Origin: Terrirubrum flagellatum
Lineage (GTDB): Bacteria; Pseudomonadota; Alphaproteobacteria; Rhizobiales; Beijerinckiaceae
Assembly (NCBI RefSeq): GCF_022059845.1
Contig: NZ_CP091853.1
Span: forward strand, 186,001-250,000
DNA: 64,000 bases
Direction of reading: 5' to 3'
Both the position numbers and the translations under genes were made by a program. The notes beneath the pieces are model-generated. The model did no database searches. It was not told the origin of the DNA and saw only the letters and a program-made list of their open reading frames with translations. Shown here piece by piece: positions 7,142 to 16,925 of this stretch. Within the stretch, counting starts at the first letter, position 1; each line of letters starts with the position of its first letter.

Positions 7142-8185
7142 ATGAAGAAGACGACTGGTGTGGAACTCGTTCTCGACGCGCTGACCGCGCGCTATGGTGA
7201 AACACTGGCCGTCGATGCTGTTTCGCTTGTGGCTGCGCAAGGCGAGCTGGTGGCGCTGCTGGGGCCGTCAGGATGCGGCAAGACAACCACCCTGCGCATG
7301 GTCGCCGGGTTCGTTGCGCCCGCATCTGGACGGATGCTGATTGGCGGCGAGGACATGACGCGGACGCCAGCGCATCGGCGTAATATGGGCGTCGTCTTCC
7401 AGTCCTATGCGCTGTTCCCGCATCTGACAGTCATCGAGAACGTTGCGTTCGGCCTGCGCATGCGCGGAGCTTCGACAAGCGAGCGCCGCGGCAAGGCCGG
7501 ACAATCGCTGGAGATGGTCGGGCTATCTCACGCAGGCGATCGCTATCCCTCGCAATTGTCTGGTGGGCAGCAACAGCGCGTCGCGTTGGCTCGGGCTCTG
7601 GTGATCGAGCCGCGTGTGCTGCTGCTCGACGAACCCCTTTCCAATCTCGATGCGCAGCTTCGCGCCGAGATGCGCGCTGAAATCCGCCGACTTCAGCAGC
7701 GCCTGTCCATCACCACCCTGTTCGTGACGCACGATCAGGAGGAAGCGCTGGCGATGTCAGACCGGATCGGCGTCATGCAAGGAGGGCGACTGGTCGAGAT
7801 CGGTAGGCCAATGGATCTTTGTGATCGGCCGAAGGCCGCCTTCACCGCTTCTTTCCTTGGCGCTCGCACGGTGATCGCCGGCTCAAGCCGCAATGGACTG
7901 TTCGAGACGCCGGGATTGATTTGCCGCGAAGCGCCAGAGGGCGCGAAAGCGATCGTCTTGCGCGCGGCTCGTCTGCGGCTTGTGGGCGAGGGGATGACAA
8001 ACGGGCCGCTTCAGCTCAACGGCGTGATGTCGGCTTGCGCCTTTCTCGGCGATTCCTATGAGATCGACGTCGACACCGCGGTGGGGCGCGTGCGCGTTCT
8101 CTCGCCGTCCGACCTTGCTCCGCCGACGATTGGCCAACCCTGTGCGATCATGGCGCTTCCAGGCGGTTGCAGCTTTTTGACGTAG
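7142..8185 (+). CDS. ABC importer ATPase, polyamine type (PotA-like)
   Basis: A 347-residue ATP-binding subunit that powers uptake by the following substrate-binding and permease proteins. It shows Walker A GPSGCGKTTT, Q-loop FQSYALFP, signature LSGGQQQRVALARAL, Walker B LLLDEPLSNLD and the H-loop VTHDQEEA. A C-terminal TOBE-like domain (about 240-347) is typical of the PotA/FbpC/UgpC group. The ATG at 7142 was preferred to the TTG immediately before it. The gene is followed closely by the binding-protein gene. Confidence 0.9.
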   Translation: MKKTTGVELVLDALTARYGETLAVDAVSLVAAQGELVALLGPSGCGKTTTLRMVAGFVAPASGRMLIGGEDMTRTPAHRRNMGVVFQSYALFPHLTVIENVAFGLRMRGASTSERRGKAGQSLEMVGLSHAGDRYPSQLSGGQQQRVALARALVIEPRVLLLDEPLSNLDAQLRAEMRAEIRRLQQRLSITTLFVTHDQEEALAMSDRIGVMQGGRLVEIGRPMDLCDRPKAAFTASFLGARTVIAGSSRNGLFETPGLICREAPEGAKAIVLRAARLRLVGEGMTNGPLQLNGVMSACAFLGDSYEIDVDTAVGRVRVLSPSDLAPPTIGQPCAIMALPGGCSFLT

Positions 8186-8202
8186 GCGACGAGGAAACAA
8201 GC

Positions 8203-9246
8203 ATGGAGCTTCACAGACGCACATTCGGCAAACTGATGCTCGGCGCAGGCGTTGCTGCGCCCTATGCCTTCTCCCGCTCGGCGATAGCGCAGCCGAAGCC
8301 GGGAGACGAACTGGTTATCGGCGTATGGGGCGGCGTGCAGGAGCGCCTGGTCAGGGAATATTGCGAGAAGCCGCTCGTTGCAAAATATGGCTGCAAGGTC
8401 TCCTATGTTCTCGGCGGCACGCCCGAGCGACGCGCCCGCGCCTACGCAGAACGCGGCCGACCGAGCTTTGATGTTCTCTATCTCAACATCTTCGAGAGCC
8501 GGCAGGCGGTGAAGGACGGCGTCACCCAGGCGCCGACCGATGCGGTGCCTCAGTTCGCCAACCTGCTCGATGTCGCAAAGATCGGCGGGTATGGCGTCGC
8601 GCTCAATCCCTGCACGATCGTCTATGACAAGCGAAAGGCGTCAAAGCCGGTGACGTCGTGGAAGGATATGTGGAACCCGGAATGGAAAGGCCGCATCGCT
8701 TTTCCGTCCTATCCCGGCGCCGAGGGCACGGCGGCGCTGTTGATGGCGGCGAAGATATTCGGCGGCAGCGAGAAGGACGTTGCTGTCGCCTTCGAGAAGA
8801 TCAAGGAGCTGAAGCCGTTTGCTGCGATCCAGGGCAGCCAGGACCAGTTGTTCCAGATGTTCGATCAGGGCGTCGCTGACCTCTCGGTCGAGTTCGGAAG
8901 CTTCACGCGCAAATACGCCGAGACCCGCAACCCCAACATCGAGATCGCCAATCCCGAGGAGGGGCAGGCGGTCGCGATGAATGTCGCTTGCATCCCAGTC
9001 GGGGCGAGGAATCAGAAGCTTGCCGAGGAATGGATCAACCTCCATCTCAGTGAGCCCTGCATGCTCGCCTATGCGCGCGAAACCTACTATTCGCCAACGG
9101 CGACGAACATCAACGTTCCGGACGAGCTCAAACCGAAGCTCGTGATCGGCGAGGACGCCAAGAAGCTCGTCGATTTCGACTGGGATCAGGTGATCCGTAG
9201 CCAGCCTGCATGGTCGAGCCGTTTTAACCGGGAGATCGCCGGTTGA
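8203..9246 (+). CDS. Periplasmic solute-binding protein, spermidine/putrescine (PotD) type
   Basis: A 347-residue binding protein of the PotD-like family. The N-terminus carries an RRTFGKL motif followed by a hydrophobic stretch and a cut near AIAQ (about residue 28), so Tat export is likely. The mature part begins with DELVIGVWGGVQERLVREY and contains conserved TSWKDMWNPEWKGRIAFP. The ATG at 8203, with GAGG upstream, was chosen over an earlier in-frame start because the signal peptide begins there. The ligand is probably a polyamine or another organic cation or acid and is not determined. Confidence 0.88.
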   Translation: MELHRRTFGKLMLGAGVAAPYAFSRSAIAQPKPGDELVIGVWGGVQERLVREYCEKPLVAKYGCKVSYVLGGTPERRARAYAERGRPSFDVLYLNIFESRQAVKDGVTQAPTDAVPQFANLLDVAKIGGYGVALNPCTIVYDKRKASKPVTSWKDMWNPEWKGRIAFPSYPGAEGTAALLMAAKIFGGSEKDVAVAFEKIKELKPFAAIQGSQDQLFQMFDQGVADLSVEFGSFTRKYAETRNPNIEIANPEEGQAVAMNVACIPVGARNQKLAEEWINLHLSEPCMLAYARETYYSPTATNINVPDELKPKLVIGEDAKKLVDFDWDQVIRSQPAWSSRFNREIAG

Positions 9247-10997
9247 GTTTGGCGCAGCCTGCGCTCGTAGCGGGGCCAGGCGCCGGCTCGCTTCGGAGCG
9301 CAGGCGTTTCGCAACGCCTGTTGGGGTTACTGCTTGCCGCTCCGGCGACGCTATGGCTGCTCGGCGCTTTCGCGGCGCCATTGCTTGCTGTCGTCCTGCT
9401 CGCCCTGCATGAGGACGCCGATCCGTTCGGACCGCTTTGGCAAGCTCCGAGTGCGGCGCAATTCCTCACGATCGCCAGCGATCCATTCTATCTCAGGCTT
9501 GTCGGCGAGACACTGGCGCTGGGCGCCGGCGTGACGCTGCTTTCGGCGCTTCTGGGTTATCCCCTGGCCTTGTGGCTGACGCGCCTGCCGGCGCGCTGGC
9601 GTTCTCTCGGCTTCGCCGTGATCCTCATTCCGCTGTTGACCAATGTCGTGGTGCGCTCGCTGGGAGTCGTGCTTCTGCTCGCGCCCGACGGGCTCATCAA
9701 TCAGGCGCTCGGTTTCGTGGGCCTCTCGCCATGGCGTGGCATGCTCTACACCCACGGCGCGGTGGCGATCGCGCTTGCCCAGGTGTTCATGCCGTTTATG
9801 GTTCTGTCGCTTTACGATGTGCTGCAGGGCGCGTCGCCGCGTATCCTGGAAGCTGCGGAAAGCCTGGGCGCCTCGCCGATGGCGCGCTTGCTGCTGGTGA
9901 CGCTGCCGCTGTCGCTGCCTGGATTACGCGCCGGAATCATTATCGTTTTCCTCATGTCTTCGACGGCTTACGTTTCCGCGACCTTGCTTGGCGGCAAGAA
10001 GGTGCTCGTCGTCGGCATGATCGTTTGGCAGGAGGCGCTGCAGAATCTCAACGCGCCGTTGGCCTCGGCGCTTGCGCTCGTCATGACGGCGACAAGCACG
10101 CTGTTCGCGGTTGGGGTCTATTTCATCGCGCGCCGCCTTACGCCCTGGGTGACGGGGCGGCCGACCGTTGCGTTTGCGATTCCGCCGACGCTACTGCGCG
10201 CCATCGATTTTATCGGACCGATCCTTGGCAAACTTGCAGTGGCCTCGGCGCTGGTCCTTCTGCTGCTTCCGCTTGTCCTGGTTTGTATCCAGAGCTTCAA
10301 CGACGTGCCTCAGGCGACAGTCGCAGGATTTCGGGCCTTCACCCTGAAATGGTATAAACAGGCGCTTCTCGGCGGCGCCTATGGCGCGTCGTTCCTCATC
10401 TCCGCTCAGCTCGCGTTCGCTTCCGCGCTCGTCGCGATCGCGTTGGCGCTCCCGGCCGCCTTCGCTTTGGCGCGCTACCGGTTTCGCGGCCTCGGCGCTC
10501 TCAACGCCTTCTGGATGCTGCCGCTGTCGCTGCCGCATATCGCCATCGGCGTCGGCATGCTGCGGCTCCTGCAGGTCTTCGTGGCTCTGCCGCCCTTCTT
10601 GGGCCTGATGGCCGTGCATGTCGTTTTGATGCTTCCGTTCGCCATATCGCTGCTGCAGGCCTCTGTAGAGCAACTTGACCGCGCCCAGGAGGAGGCGGCG
10701 GCAAGCCTTGGCGCCGGCCCGCTGAACCGCCTGAGGTTGGTGACATTGCCCGGATTGGCGCCTGGCCTCGCCGCGACCTGCATCATGAGCTTCCTCCTGT
10801 CATTTGGCGAAGTGACGGTGACGAGTTTTCTGACGACAGCCCGAATGACGACATTGCCCGTGCGCATCTATTCGGAAGCTTCCTTCAGCCTTGAGCCTAC
10901 CGTGCATGCTGTATCGGCAATGTTGATTGCGGCGACGGTCGTCGTGCTGCTCGTTTTAACGCGGTTGGTTAAGCTCGATCGTCTTTACGCGCGGTAG
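9243..10997 (+). CDS. Fused two-domain ABC permease (PotB-PotC-like fusion)
   Basis: A 584-residue membrane protein with two complete permease domains. The first EAA loop is EAAESLGASPMARLLLVTLP and the second EEAAASLGAGPLNRLRLVTLP, separated by about 300 residues and each inside a six-helix bundle. Normally PotB and PotC are separate genes; here a single chain would make the whole channel. It starts at TTG 9243, overlapping the stop of the binding-protein gene, so the three genes form one operon. Confidence 0.85.
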   Translation: MSLAQPALVAGPGAGSLRSAGVSQRLLGLLLAAPATLWLLGAFAAPLLAVVLLALHEDADPFGPLWQAPSAAQFLTIASDPFYLRLVGETLALGAGVTLLSALLGYPLALWLTRLPARWRSLGFAVILIPLLTNVVVRSLGVVLLLAPDGLINQALGFVGLSPWRGMLYTHGAVAIALAQVFMPFMVLSLYDVLQGASPRILEAAESLGASPMARLLLVTLPLSLPGLRAGIIIVFLMSSTAYVSATLLGGKKVLVVGMIVWQEALQNLNAPLASALALVMTATSTLFAVGVYFIARRLTPWVTGRPTVAFAIPPTLLRAIDFIGPILGKLAVASALVLLLLPLVLVCIQSFNDVPQATVAGFRAFTLKWYKQALLGGAYGASFLISAQLAFASALVAIALALPAAFALARYRFRGLGALNAFWMLPLSLPHIAIGVGMLRLLQVFVALPPFLGLMAVHVVLMLPFAISLLQASVEQLDRAQEEAAASLGAGPLNRLRLVTLPGLAPGLAATCIMSFLLSFGEVTVTSFLTTARMTTLPVRIYSEASFSLEPTVHAVSAMLIAATVVVLLVLTRLVKLDRLYAR

Positions 10998-11256
10998 TGG
11001 CCCTCGCCGGACCGACTCCAGTAAATTTTAGCGCCTGAAAGCTGACGTCTGCTCCAATGCGAATTGGTGCCCCGGAGTTGACGTCGATAGTTGAAACCGT
11101 TCCTGAACCCCATGTTCTGGCAGTCGACATAAATGACCCACGGCGGCGTTTCCCTGAGAAATCCGGCGGCCTGTGGCTACGCTCATGGCAACGAGTTGCG
11201 GTGCGATTTGGAATTCTGTGCTCAAACTGATGGAGCGCCCTGGACGAGCCAGAATC

Positions 11257-11607
11257 TCAATTACGTCCGTTATCACTTTCAGGTCCAGACACCTCGACGC
11301 CGAGCAGCGGCGCATAGTGCTGGCTGCCGAACAGATCGCCGTCGCCCAGGCTGCCGCTGGGGGCTGTGCGCGCGATCGTGAATTTGATCGCGAAAGCGGG
11401 GTCGAATTCGACATGGTCGGTCAGCCGCTCCGCATTGATTCCAAGGATGCGGCAGACCGCCTCGCGCGAGAGCGCGCCGCTGCGCCTGACATGTTCGTAG
11501 CTGGCGCGATCGGGGAAGATCACGTCGAATGTGATGTGATCGACGCCGGCGTTCTTGCTGCGGATCGTCTTGGCGAGAGAAGAGAGAGGCACGGTCGTGG
11601 TCATCAT
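11257..11607 (-). CDS. DUF4387-family protein (AtuA-associated)
   Basis: A 116-residue protein with the DUF4387 pattern: TIRSKNAGVDHITFDVIF at the N-terminus, FDPAFAIKFTI in the middle and SGSLGDGDLFGSQHYAPLL near the end. DUF4387 proteins occur almost always beside DUF1446/AtuA-like proteins, as here, and sometimes as a fused C-terminal domain. The start ATG (11607) overlaps the AtuA-like stop by one base. The function is unproven; a small subunit of the AtuA-like enzyme is the natural reading. Confidence 0.8.
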   Translation of the reverse strand: MMTTTVPLSSLAKTIRSKNAGVDHITFDVIFPDRASYEHVRRSGALSREAVCRILGINAERLTDHVEFDPAFAIKFTIARTAPSGSLGDGDLFGSQHYAPLLGVEVSGPESDNGRN

Positions 11608-13001
11608 CAAACTCCCGCTTCGATGATGTGCAGGCGAAACGGCTCGAGCGGGTCGTCGACCGGCATCGTATGGTTCAACGTCCAGCGATAGGCGGGGGTC
11701 GCCGGCATCACCTCATCGAGGAGAAATGCGACGCCGCCCGCGGTGCCTTTCACGTCGGGCAGGCGCGCATAGAACATCTGCCGCGTTCCCATCATGCAGA
11801 CCTCTTCCGCTTTCTCTCGCGTCGGCGCGACGGCCTGTACGACGACGCAGAGCTCGTGCCCGGGGCGATTGCGCAGGGGTTCGAGCGCGCCCATGACGCC
11901 ATCGCGCCCATAGACATTGTAGGAGAGATCGTAACCCTCGGTCCCGAAGCGGTCGCGCACCATGTTGCGCGCCCAGCCGATCACATCGTCAACGCGTGAG
12001 ATCGTATAGGGGTCGCGAATGCCGACAAGACCGACATAGCGTTCGCCGACCTTGCCCGATCCTTCAAGCTTCACCTTGAGCTGCTCGGCCGCGACATAAC
12101 GCGGGCCGGTGACGCGCGTCGTGCGTTCATCGACCTGCTCATAGACGCAGTCACGCATATCGATATGGCCGCCGAGAAAGTGCTCGTAATAGGGATTGGC
12201 GCGCTCATACATGGCGTGGCCGGCGACCGAAGCGACAGTGCAACGCTGTTCCGGCAGCATCGCGGTCACGCGCACATCCTCCATGGTGATCTCGCCGAGA
12301 ATGGATTCCTTGCCGCCATAGGGTTCGGCGCAGAAGGAGGCGCATTCCATGACTTTTCCAAAATAGTAGGCGAGCGCTTCCGGATAGCCCTGCCGGATCG
12401 CCGGCGCTGCGAAGATCGCGCAATCGCTTGAGCGCCCGCCGATGATCACGTCGGCGCCCCGATTCATCAGCTCGATGTAGGGATGCACTCCGGCGACGGC
12501 GACAATGCGGTCGGTCGCGTCGAGCTCCGAGAGGGTGAGATCGGGTCGGCCGGAAAGGCCTTCGATCGTCTTGCCGGCCGCCATCCTGGCGCGCACGTCA
12601 TCGATCGACACCTCGGAGTAGAAATAGCCCAGATTGAAGCGCGGAAGTTTATGTTCGCGCGCGATGTCTTTCACCAACTCGACAAAGCGGTCGACGCGGC
12701 TGTTCGTGCCGGTGTCGCCGGCCGAGCCGATGATTACGGGCAACCCTTTCGGCCGCGCGCCGAGCAGCATCATTTCAACGTCGTGGCGCTGCCAGGCGAG
12801 AGGGCTCGCCGTGCCGTCCATGCCCAGCGGCACGGGGCCGATGTCGCACGAGCCCGAATCGCAGGCGATGATGTCGGGAGAAGCAAGAAGTCCGTTATCG
12901 AACGAACCTTGCCGGCTCGGCGCGAAGCCGAGATGTCCGTTCGGACACAGGATTCTCAGGCCCGTATTGGCGCGTGTGGCGGGATGCATCGCGTTTCTCA
13001 T
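11607..13001 (-). CDS. AtuA-like protein (DUF1446)
   Basis: A 464-residue protein of the acyclic terpene utilisation AtuA / DUF1446 family. Recognisable blocks are PNGHLGFAP near residue 20, DSGSCDIGPVPLG, IIGSAGDTGTNSRVD, GRSSDCAIFAAPAI and the C-terminal RWTLNHTMPVDDPLEPFRLHI. AtuA itself belongs to citronellol/geranyl-CoA breakdown. The rest of that pathway (geranyl-CoA carboxylase and so on) is absent, so terpene use is not implied. The gene overlaps the ABC ATPase (ATGA) and the DUF4387 gene, so it is co-translated with an importer. Confidence 0.85.
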   Translation of the reverse strand: MRNAMHPATRANTGLRILCPNGHLGFAPSRQGSFDNGLLASPDIIACDSGSCDIGPVPLGMDGTASPLAWQRHDVEMMLLGARPKGLPVIIGSAGDTGTNSRVDRFVELVKDIAREHKLPRFNLGYFYSEVSIDDVRARMAAGKTIEGLSGRPDLTLSELDATDRIVAVAGVHPYIELMNRGADVIIGGRSSDCAIFAAPAIRQGYPEALAYYFGKVMECASFCAEPYGGKESILGEITMEDVRVTAMLPEQRCTVASVAGHAMYERANPYYEHFLGGHIDMRDCVYEQVDERTTRVTGPRYVAAEQLKVKLEGSGKVGERYVGLVGIRDPYTISRVDDVIGWARNMVRDRFGTEGYDLSYNVYGRDGVMGALEPLRNRPGHELCVVVQAVAPTREKAEEVCMMGTRQMFYARLPDVKGTAGGVAFLLDEVMPATPAYRWTLNHTMPVDDPLEPFRLHIIEAGV

Positions 13002-14080
13002 TTTCGCATGATCAGGCAGTCGTTTGGCGCCACGCGCCAGAACAGGGTGCGCCCGACTTCGAGACCCGCGCGAGGCCTGACATGGGCGCAGAGTTCAATC
13101 GGTCCGGACTGAATGAAGACGTGTTGGTGATCGCCGACGAAGAGCGAGCGGATCACGACGCCGCTTCCGCCCTGCCCTTCGGTGTCAGCATCTTCGAGGC
13201 GCACGTCGCCGGGGCGGAAGGCGATCGCGGCGCTTGCGGAGCCAGAGCCGGGATCGACGTGGCGGCCGCGCAAGACCGAACCATTAGCAAGCCGCGCCTC
13301 GGCCTGATCGTCGCCAGCGCCAGTCAATTCGCACTCGACGATGTTTCGCACGCCAAGAAATTCGGCGACGAAGCGCGTACGCGGGCTTGAATAGATATCT
13401 TGTGGTTTGCCAGCCTGCTCGATGCGTCCACCGCGCATGACGATGATATGATCGGACAGCGAAAACGCCTCTTCCTGATCGTGCGTGACATAAAGCGCGG
13501 TGAAGCCAAGCCGCCGTCTGAGATCGGCGAGTTCATCGCGCATCTGGATGCGAAGCTGCGCGTCGAGATTGGACAGTGGCTCGTCGAGCAGCACGACCTT
13601 GGCGCCGAAGGCGATCGCGCGCGCGAGCGCGACGCGTTGTTGCTGCCCGCCCGAAAGCATTGTCGCCGGCCTGTCAGCGAAGCGGGCGAGATCGACGAGC
13701 GCCAGCGCCTTATCGACCGCGGGCTTCGCTTCGCTCGCCGGGCGGCCGCGCACGCGGAAAGGAAAAGCGACATTCTCGAAGACCGTCATATGCGGCCAGA
13801 TGGCGTAGGATTGGAACACCATGGAAAGGCCGCGCTTCTCGGGCGGCGCATCAACGCCGGTCGCGCCGTCGAAGACCGCCTTGCCGTCGATGACGATCCT
13901 GCCTGCGCGGGGTCGTTCGAGACCGGCCACCGCGCGCAATGTCGTCGTCTTGCCGCAGCCCGAGGGGCCAAGCAGCGTCACCTGTTGGCCCGCCTCGATT
14001 CCGAAGCTGACCTCATCGACGGCGCGAAACTCGCCGTAGTCGATCGCAAGTTGCTCCACGCTGACGAACGGCGCGCTCAT
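12998..14080 (-). CDS. ABC importer ATPase, FbpC/PotA type
   Basis: A 360-residue ATPase with Walker A GPSGCGKTTT, Q-loop FQSYAIWPH, signature LSGGQQQRVALARAI, Walker B VVLLDEPLSNLD and H-loop VTHDQEEAF, followed by a TOBE region. It serves the fused permease and binding protein encoded just upstream on the minus strand. Overlaps of four bases (ATGA) with both neighbours show tight coupling. By family it should import ferric chelates, phosphonates or small organic acids. Confidence 0.9.
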   Translation of the reverse strand: MSAPFVSVEQLAIDYGEFRAVDEVSFGIEAGQQVTLLGPSGCGKTTTLRAVAGLERPRAGRIVIDGKAVFDGATGVDAPPEKRGLSMVFQSYAIWPHMTVFENVAFPFRVRGRPASEAKPAVDKALALVDLARFADRPATMLSGGQQQRVALARAIAFGAKVVLLDEPLSNLDAQLRIQMRDELADLRRRLGFTALYVTHDQEEAFSLSDHIIVMRGGRIEQAGKPQDIYSSPRTRFVAEFLGVRNIVECELTGAGDDQAEARLANGSVLRGRHVDPGSGSASAAIAFRPGDVRLEDADTEGQGGSGVVIRSLFVGDHQHVFIQSGPIELCAHVRPRAGLEVGRTLFWRVAPNDCLIMRK

Positions 14081-15768
14081 GCGGCGACGGCCTTCTGGCG
14101 GAAGCGCGCGACCAGAACGAGCGCGATGAAGGTGATGAAGAGTTGCATCACGCTGAGCGCCGCCAGCGCGTTGACGTTGCCGGCTTCCCAGAGGTCGAAC
14201 ACCGCGACCGAGAGAACCGTGCTTGGCGCGGTGTAGAGAAGGATGGACGAGGAGATTTCTTGCAGCGAGAGAATGAACAGAAGCGTCCAGGTCGCGAAGA
14301 GAGTCGGCCGGGTCAGCGGCAGAACGATGCGCCGCAAGGTTCCGAACAGGCTCGCGCCGCTGACGCGCGCGGCGTCTTCGAGTTCAGGATGCAACTGACG
14401 GATCGCGCTCGATAGCGCTCGCAGCCCGAATGGCAGATAATGCGTGGCGTAAGCAAGAAGCAGGATGCCGATCGTGCCGTAGATCGGCAGCCAGGAGACG
14501 CCGACATAGGTCCAGAGCAAGCCGAGCGCGAGCACGATCGGCGGGATGGCGAGCGGCATCATGCCGACCTGATCGAGAAAGCGCGCGGCGAAGCTGCGTG
14601 ATCTCACCGTCACCCAGGCCATGCAAAGCCCGAGCGCGCAAATCACCGTCGCTGTGAGCACGCCGAGCAGAGCGCTGTTGCGGCTCGCGAGCAGCGTCTT
14701 GGGATAGACGAAGAGCACATAATTGAAGTGGCGCAGATCGAACGCCATCAGCTTCGGATCAATCGTGATGAAATTGACCAAAGCGGCCCAGCACAGCGTC
14801 GCGATCGGCAATGCGACCGCCGCCAGCAAATAGAGCGCGACGAAGGCCAGCAGCACGACGCGCCAGCGGCCGACCGATACGATCTGCGGCCGGAAGGCCT
14901 TTCCCGAGATCGTGACATAGGAGCGGCGCCTGAGGATGGCCGCCTGGATCGCCACAAGCGCGGCGGTGACGACAAGGAGCAGAAGCCCCCATCCCGCCGC
15001 CTGCGTCACGCGCGGGGGATAGCTGTTGAGCAGCCGATAAATTTCTGTTGCAGCCACATAGAATCCAGCGGGCATGCCGAGCACGGCCGGCACGCTGAAT
15101 AGGCCGAGCGATTGAACGAAGACGAGCAGTGCGCTTCCCAGTAGGGCCGGCAGCATGAGAGGCAGCGTCACCATCGCGAAGGCTTTGTGAATCGAGGCGC
15201 CGTGGATGCGCGCGCTGTCTTCAAGCGAGGGGTCCATGCCGCGTAACGCGCCGGCGATCAGCAGGAAAGGCAGCGGCGCATAGGCGAGCGCCGAAACGAA
15301 GATGACGCCGGCGGCCGATTGCAGATTGACCAGGGGTCCAGGGAGGCCAAGGCCGTTTTGCAGGAACAGATTGATGAGACCGCCATGCGGCGAGCCCAGC
15401 CATGACCAGGCGATCGCGGTGAGAAGCGGCGTGACATAGAGCGGCAGCAGAACAAGCTGCTCCAGGCTTGCGCGCAGCGGCGTGTCGGTTCGCACGAGGA
15501 TCAGCGCAAGCGCGCCGCCGAGCATCGTCGCGAGCGTCGTTGCGCCCACGCTGACGAGTAAGGTGTTGCCGATGACCCGCGCCGATCTCAGCACATTCGT
15601 CAGCGCGTCGAGCGAAAATCCGTCCTCGTCGCCGACTGCGCCCATGATCACTGTGGCAAGCGGCGCGATCACCATCACGGCCAGCAGCGCCGACATCGCG
15701 ACGGCGAGAAACCGCTCCTGCCCGGCGCCGCGCAGGCGCGCCAGCGCATATGATGCCGCTGCTTCCAA
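14077..15768 (-). CDS. Fused two-domain ABC permease, FbpB/ThiP type
   Basis: A 563-residue permease with two homologous halves. The EAA-type loops are EDSARIHGASIHKAFAMVTLP (near 185-205) and EDAARVSGASLFGTLRRIVLP (near 470-490). Two-domain permeases are the rule in the ferric/thiamine/phosphonate importer family. The start appears to be TTG at 15768, directly after the binding-protein stop; no ATG lies before the first membrane helix. The start is therefore less certain than the rest. Confidence 0.85.
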   Translation of the reverse strand: MEAAASYALARLRGAGQERFLAVAMSALLAVMVIAPLATVIMGAVGDEDGFSLDALTNVLRSARVIGNTLLVSVGATTLATMLGGALALILVRTDTPLRASLEQLVLLPLYVTPLLTAIAWSWLGSPHGGLINLFLQNGLGLPGPLVNLQSAAGVIFVSALAYAPLPFLLIAGALRGMDPSLEDSARIHGASIHKAFAMVTLPLMLPALLGSALLVFVQSLGLFSVPAVLGMPAGFYVAATEIYRLLNSYPPRVTQAAGWGLLLLVVTAALVAIQAAILRRRSYVTISGKAFRPQIVSVGRWRVVLLAFVALYLLAAVALPIATLCWAALVNFITIDPKLMAFDLRHFNYVLFVYPKTLLASRNSALLGVLTATVICALGLCMAWVTVRSRSFAARFLDQVGMMPLAIPPIVLALGLLWTYVGVSWLPIYGTIGILLLAYATHYLPFGLRALSSAIRQLHPELEDAARVSGASLFGTLRRIVLPLTRPTLFATWTLLFILSLQEISSSILLYTAPSTVLSVAVFDLWEAGNVNALAALSVMQLFITFIALVLVARFRQKAVAA

Positions 15769-15771
15769 TAT

Positions 15772-16815
15772 TCAGGCCTTGAAGTAGCGGTCGAACGTCT
15801 CGGGGAACCGGCGGGAGGCGCGCTCATAGTCGGCGAGATCGCTTGGCAGCATTGGCTTCGTCTGTTCGAGCGGAAGCTGGCCGGCGGGCGCGGTGATACC
15901 CTTTCGCATGGAGTAGACGCTGAAAATCTCCGTGTTGAGCAGCGTCTGTCCTTCAGCGGAAAGAATGAAATCGATCAGCAGGCGCGCGGCGTTTGGATTG
16001 GGCGCGTCCTTGAAGATCGCGACAGGGGCTGTCGCGAGCGGCATGCCTTCGCTGGGATAAACGCCAACGACGCCTGCTTTCACCGCGTCCGGCTCGAAGG
16101 CGCGGAAATGATCGACAGTGGCGCCGACAAGCGCTTCGCCGCGCACCAGCATGTCGATGAGCTGCGCCGTCGTTGAGACGACGACCGGCTCCTGCTGGCC
16201 CCATTGCCGCATGAAGTCGACGCCGAATTTCTTCTCCAGAAGATACATCTGGTTGAAGCTCGTGCCTGCGGCAGAGTCCTGGATGACGAGCTTGCGGCCG
16301 CGAAAGTCTGGCCGCAGCAGGTCGGCCCAGGCCTTCGGCGCCTTGTCCGGCGACAGCACATTCTTGTTGTAGGCCATGATGACGCCGACGATGCGCGCGA
16401 TCGCCCATTGATCGCGATCGGATGCTTCCGGCGGATAATTGTCGAGCTCCGGCGAGCGATAGCCGAGAAGCTGGCCGCGCTGCGACATTGCGAGATAGGG
16501 CGCGAGATTGGCGACATGCAACACGTCGAAAGTCAGCGCCTTCGCCTTCATCTCCGCATCGATGCGCGCGAGGACGCGGCCCGCAGGCGCGGAGTAGAGG
16601 CCTGTCGTCGCGTCGATGAAGGGATAGCGCGCAGTGAAAGCCTGGACGAAACGTGGAAAGCCTGCGGCCGACGCCGAGTTGGCGAAATTGACTTTGCCCT
16701 CGCGCTTCGCGCCTTCGATGATCGACGGCCGTTCCTGCGCGGAAAGACGAAACGGCCACGCGCTCGCGGCAATCGGCAGCATTCCCAGGACGTGACGTCG
16801 GTTCGGTCGGCTCAT
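15772..16815 (-). CDS. Periplasmic binding protein, FbpA/ferric-type family
   Basis: A 347-residue extracellular solute-binding protein (family 1/FbpA-like). It carries an N-terminal signal peptide with twin arginines (RPNRRHVLGMLPIAASAW) and a likely cut after LSAQ. The mature part has IIEGAKREGKVNFANS, ending FPETFDRYFK. It is the first gene of the importer-AtuA-DUF4387 operon. An AT-rich promoter region lies between it and the LysR gene. No ferric-ligand tyrosine pair could be assigned with confidence, so an organic ligand is quite possible. Confidence 0.87.
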   Translation of the reverse strand: MSRPNRRHVLGMLPIAASAWPFRLSAQERPSIIEGAKREGKVNFANSASAAGFPRFVQAFTARYPFIDATTGLYSAPAGRVLARIDAEMKAKALTFDVLHVANLAPYLAMSQRGQLLGYRSPELDNYPPEASDRDQWAIARIVGVIMAYNKNVLSPDKAPKAWADLLRPDFRGRKLVIQDSAAGTSFNQMYLLEKKFGVDFMRQWGQQEPVVVSTTAQLIDMLVRGEALVGATVDHFRAFEPDAVKAGVVGVYPSEGMPLATAPVAIFKDAPNPNAARLLIDFILSAEGQTLLNTEIFSVYSMRKGITAPAGQLPLEQTKPMLPSDLADYERASRRFPETFDRYFKA

Positions 16816-16892
16816 GGCTGCGCCTCATCGGAATGGCGATGCGGGCAGAATTTCACAAAAGCTTCGTCAGTCAACAGAATCTTTCAAAAAAC

Positions 16893-16905
16893 TTCATATT
16901 TTGAA
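16893..16905. promoter_or_regulatory. Dyad TTCA-N5-TGAA in the importer-operon promoter
   Basis: TTCATATTTTGAA is a 13-base dyad in an AT-rich patch between the LysR-type gene and the binding-protein gene. Its place and form suit a LysR-type operator, but no direct evidence exists. Confidence 0.4.
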
Positions 16906-16925
16906 ATATTGATCATATAAATCTA

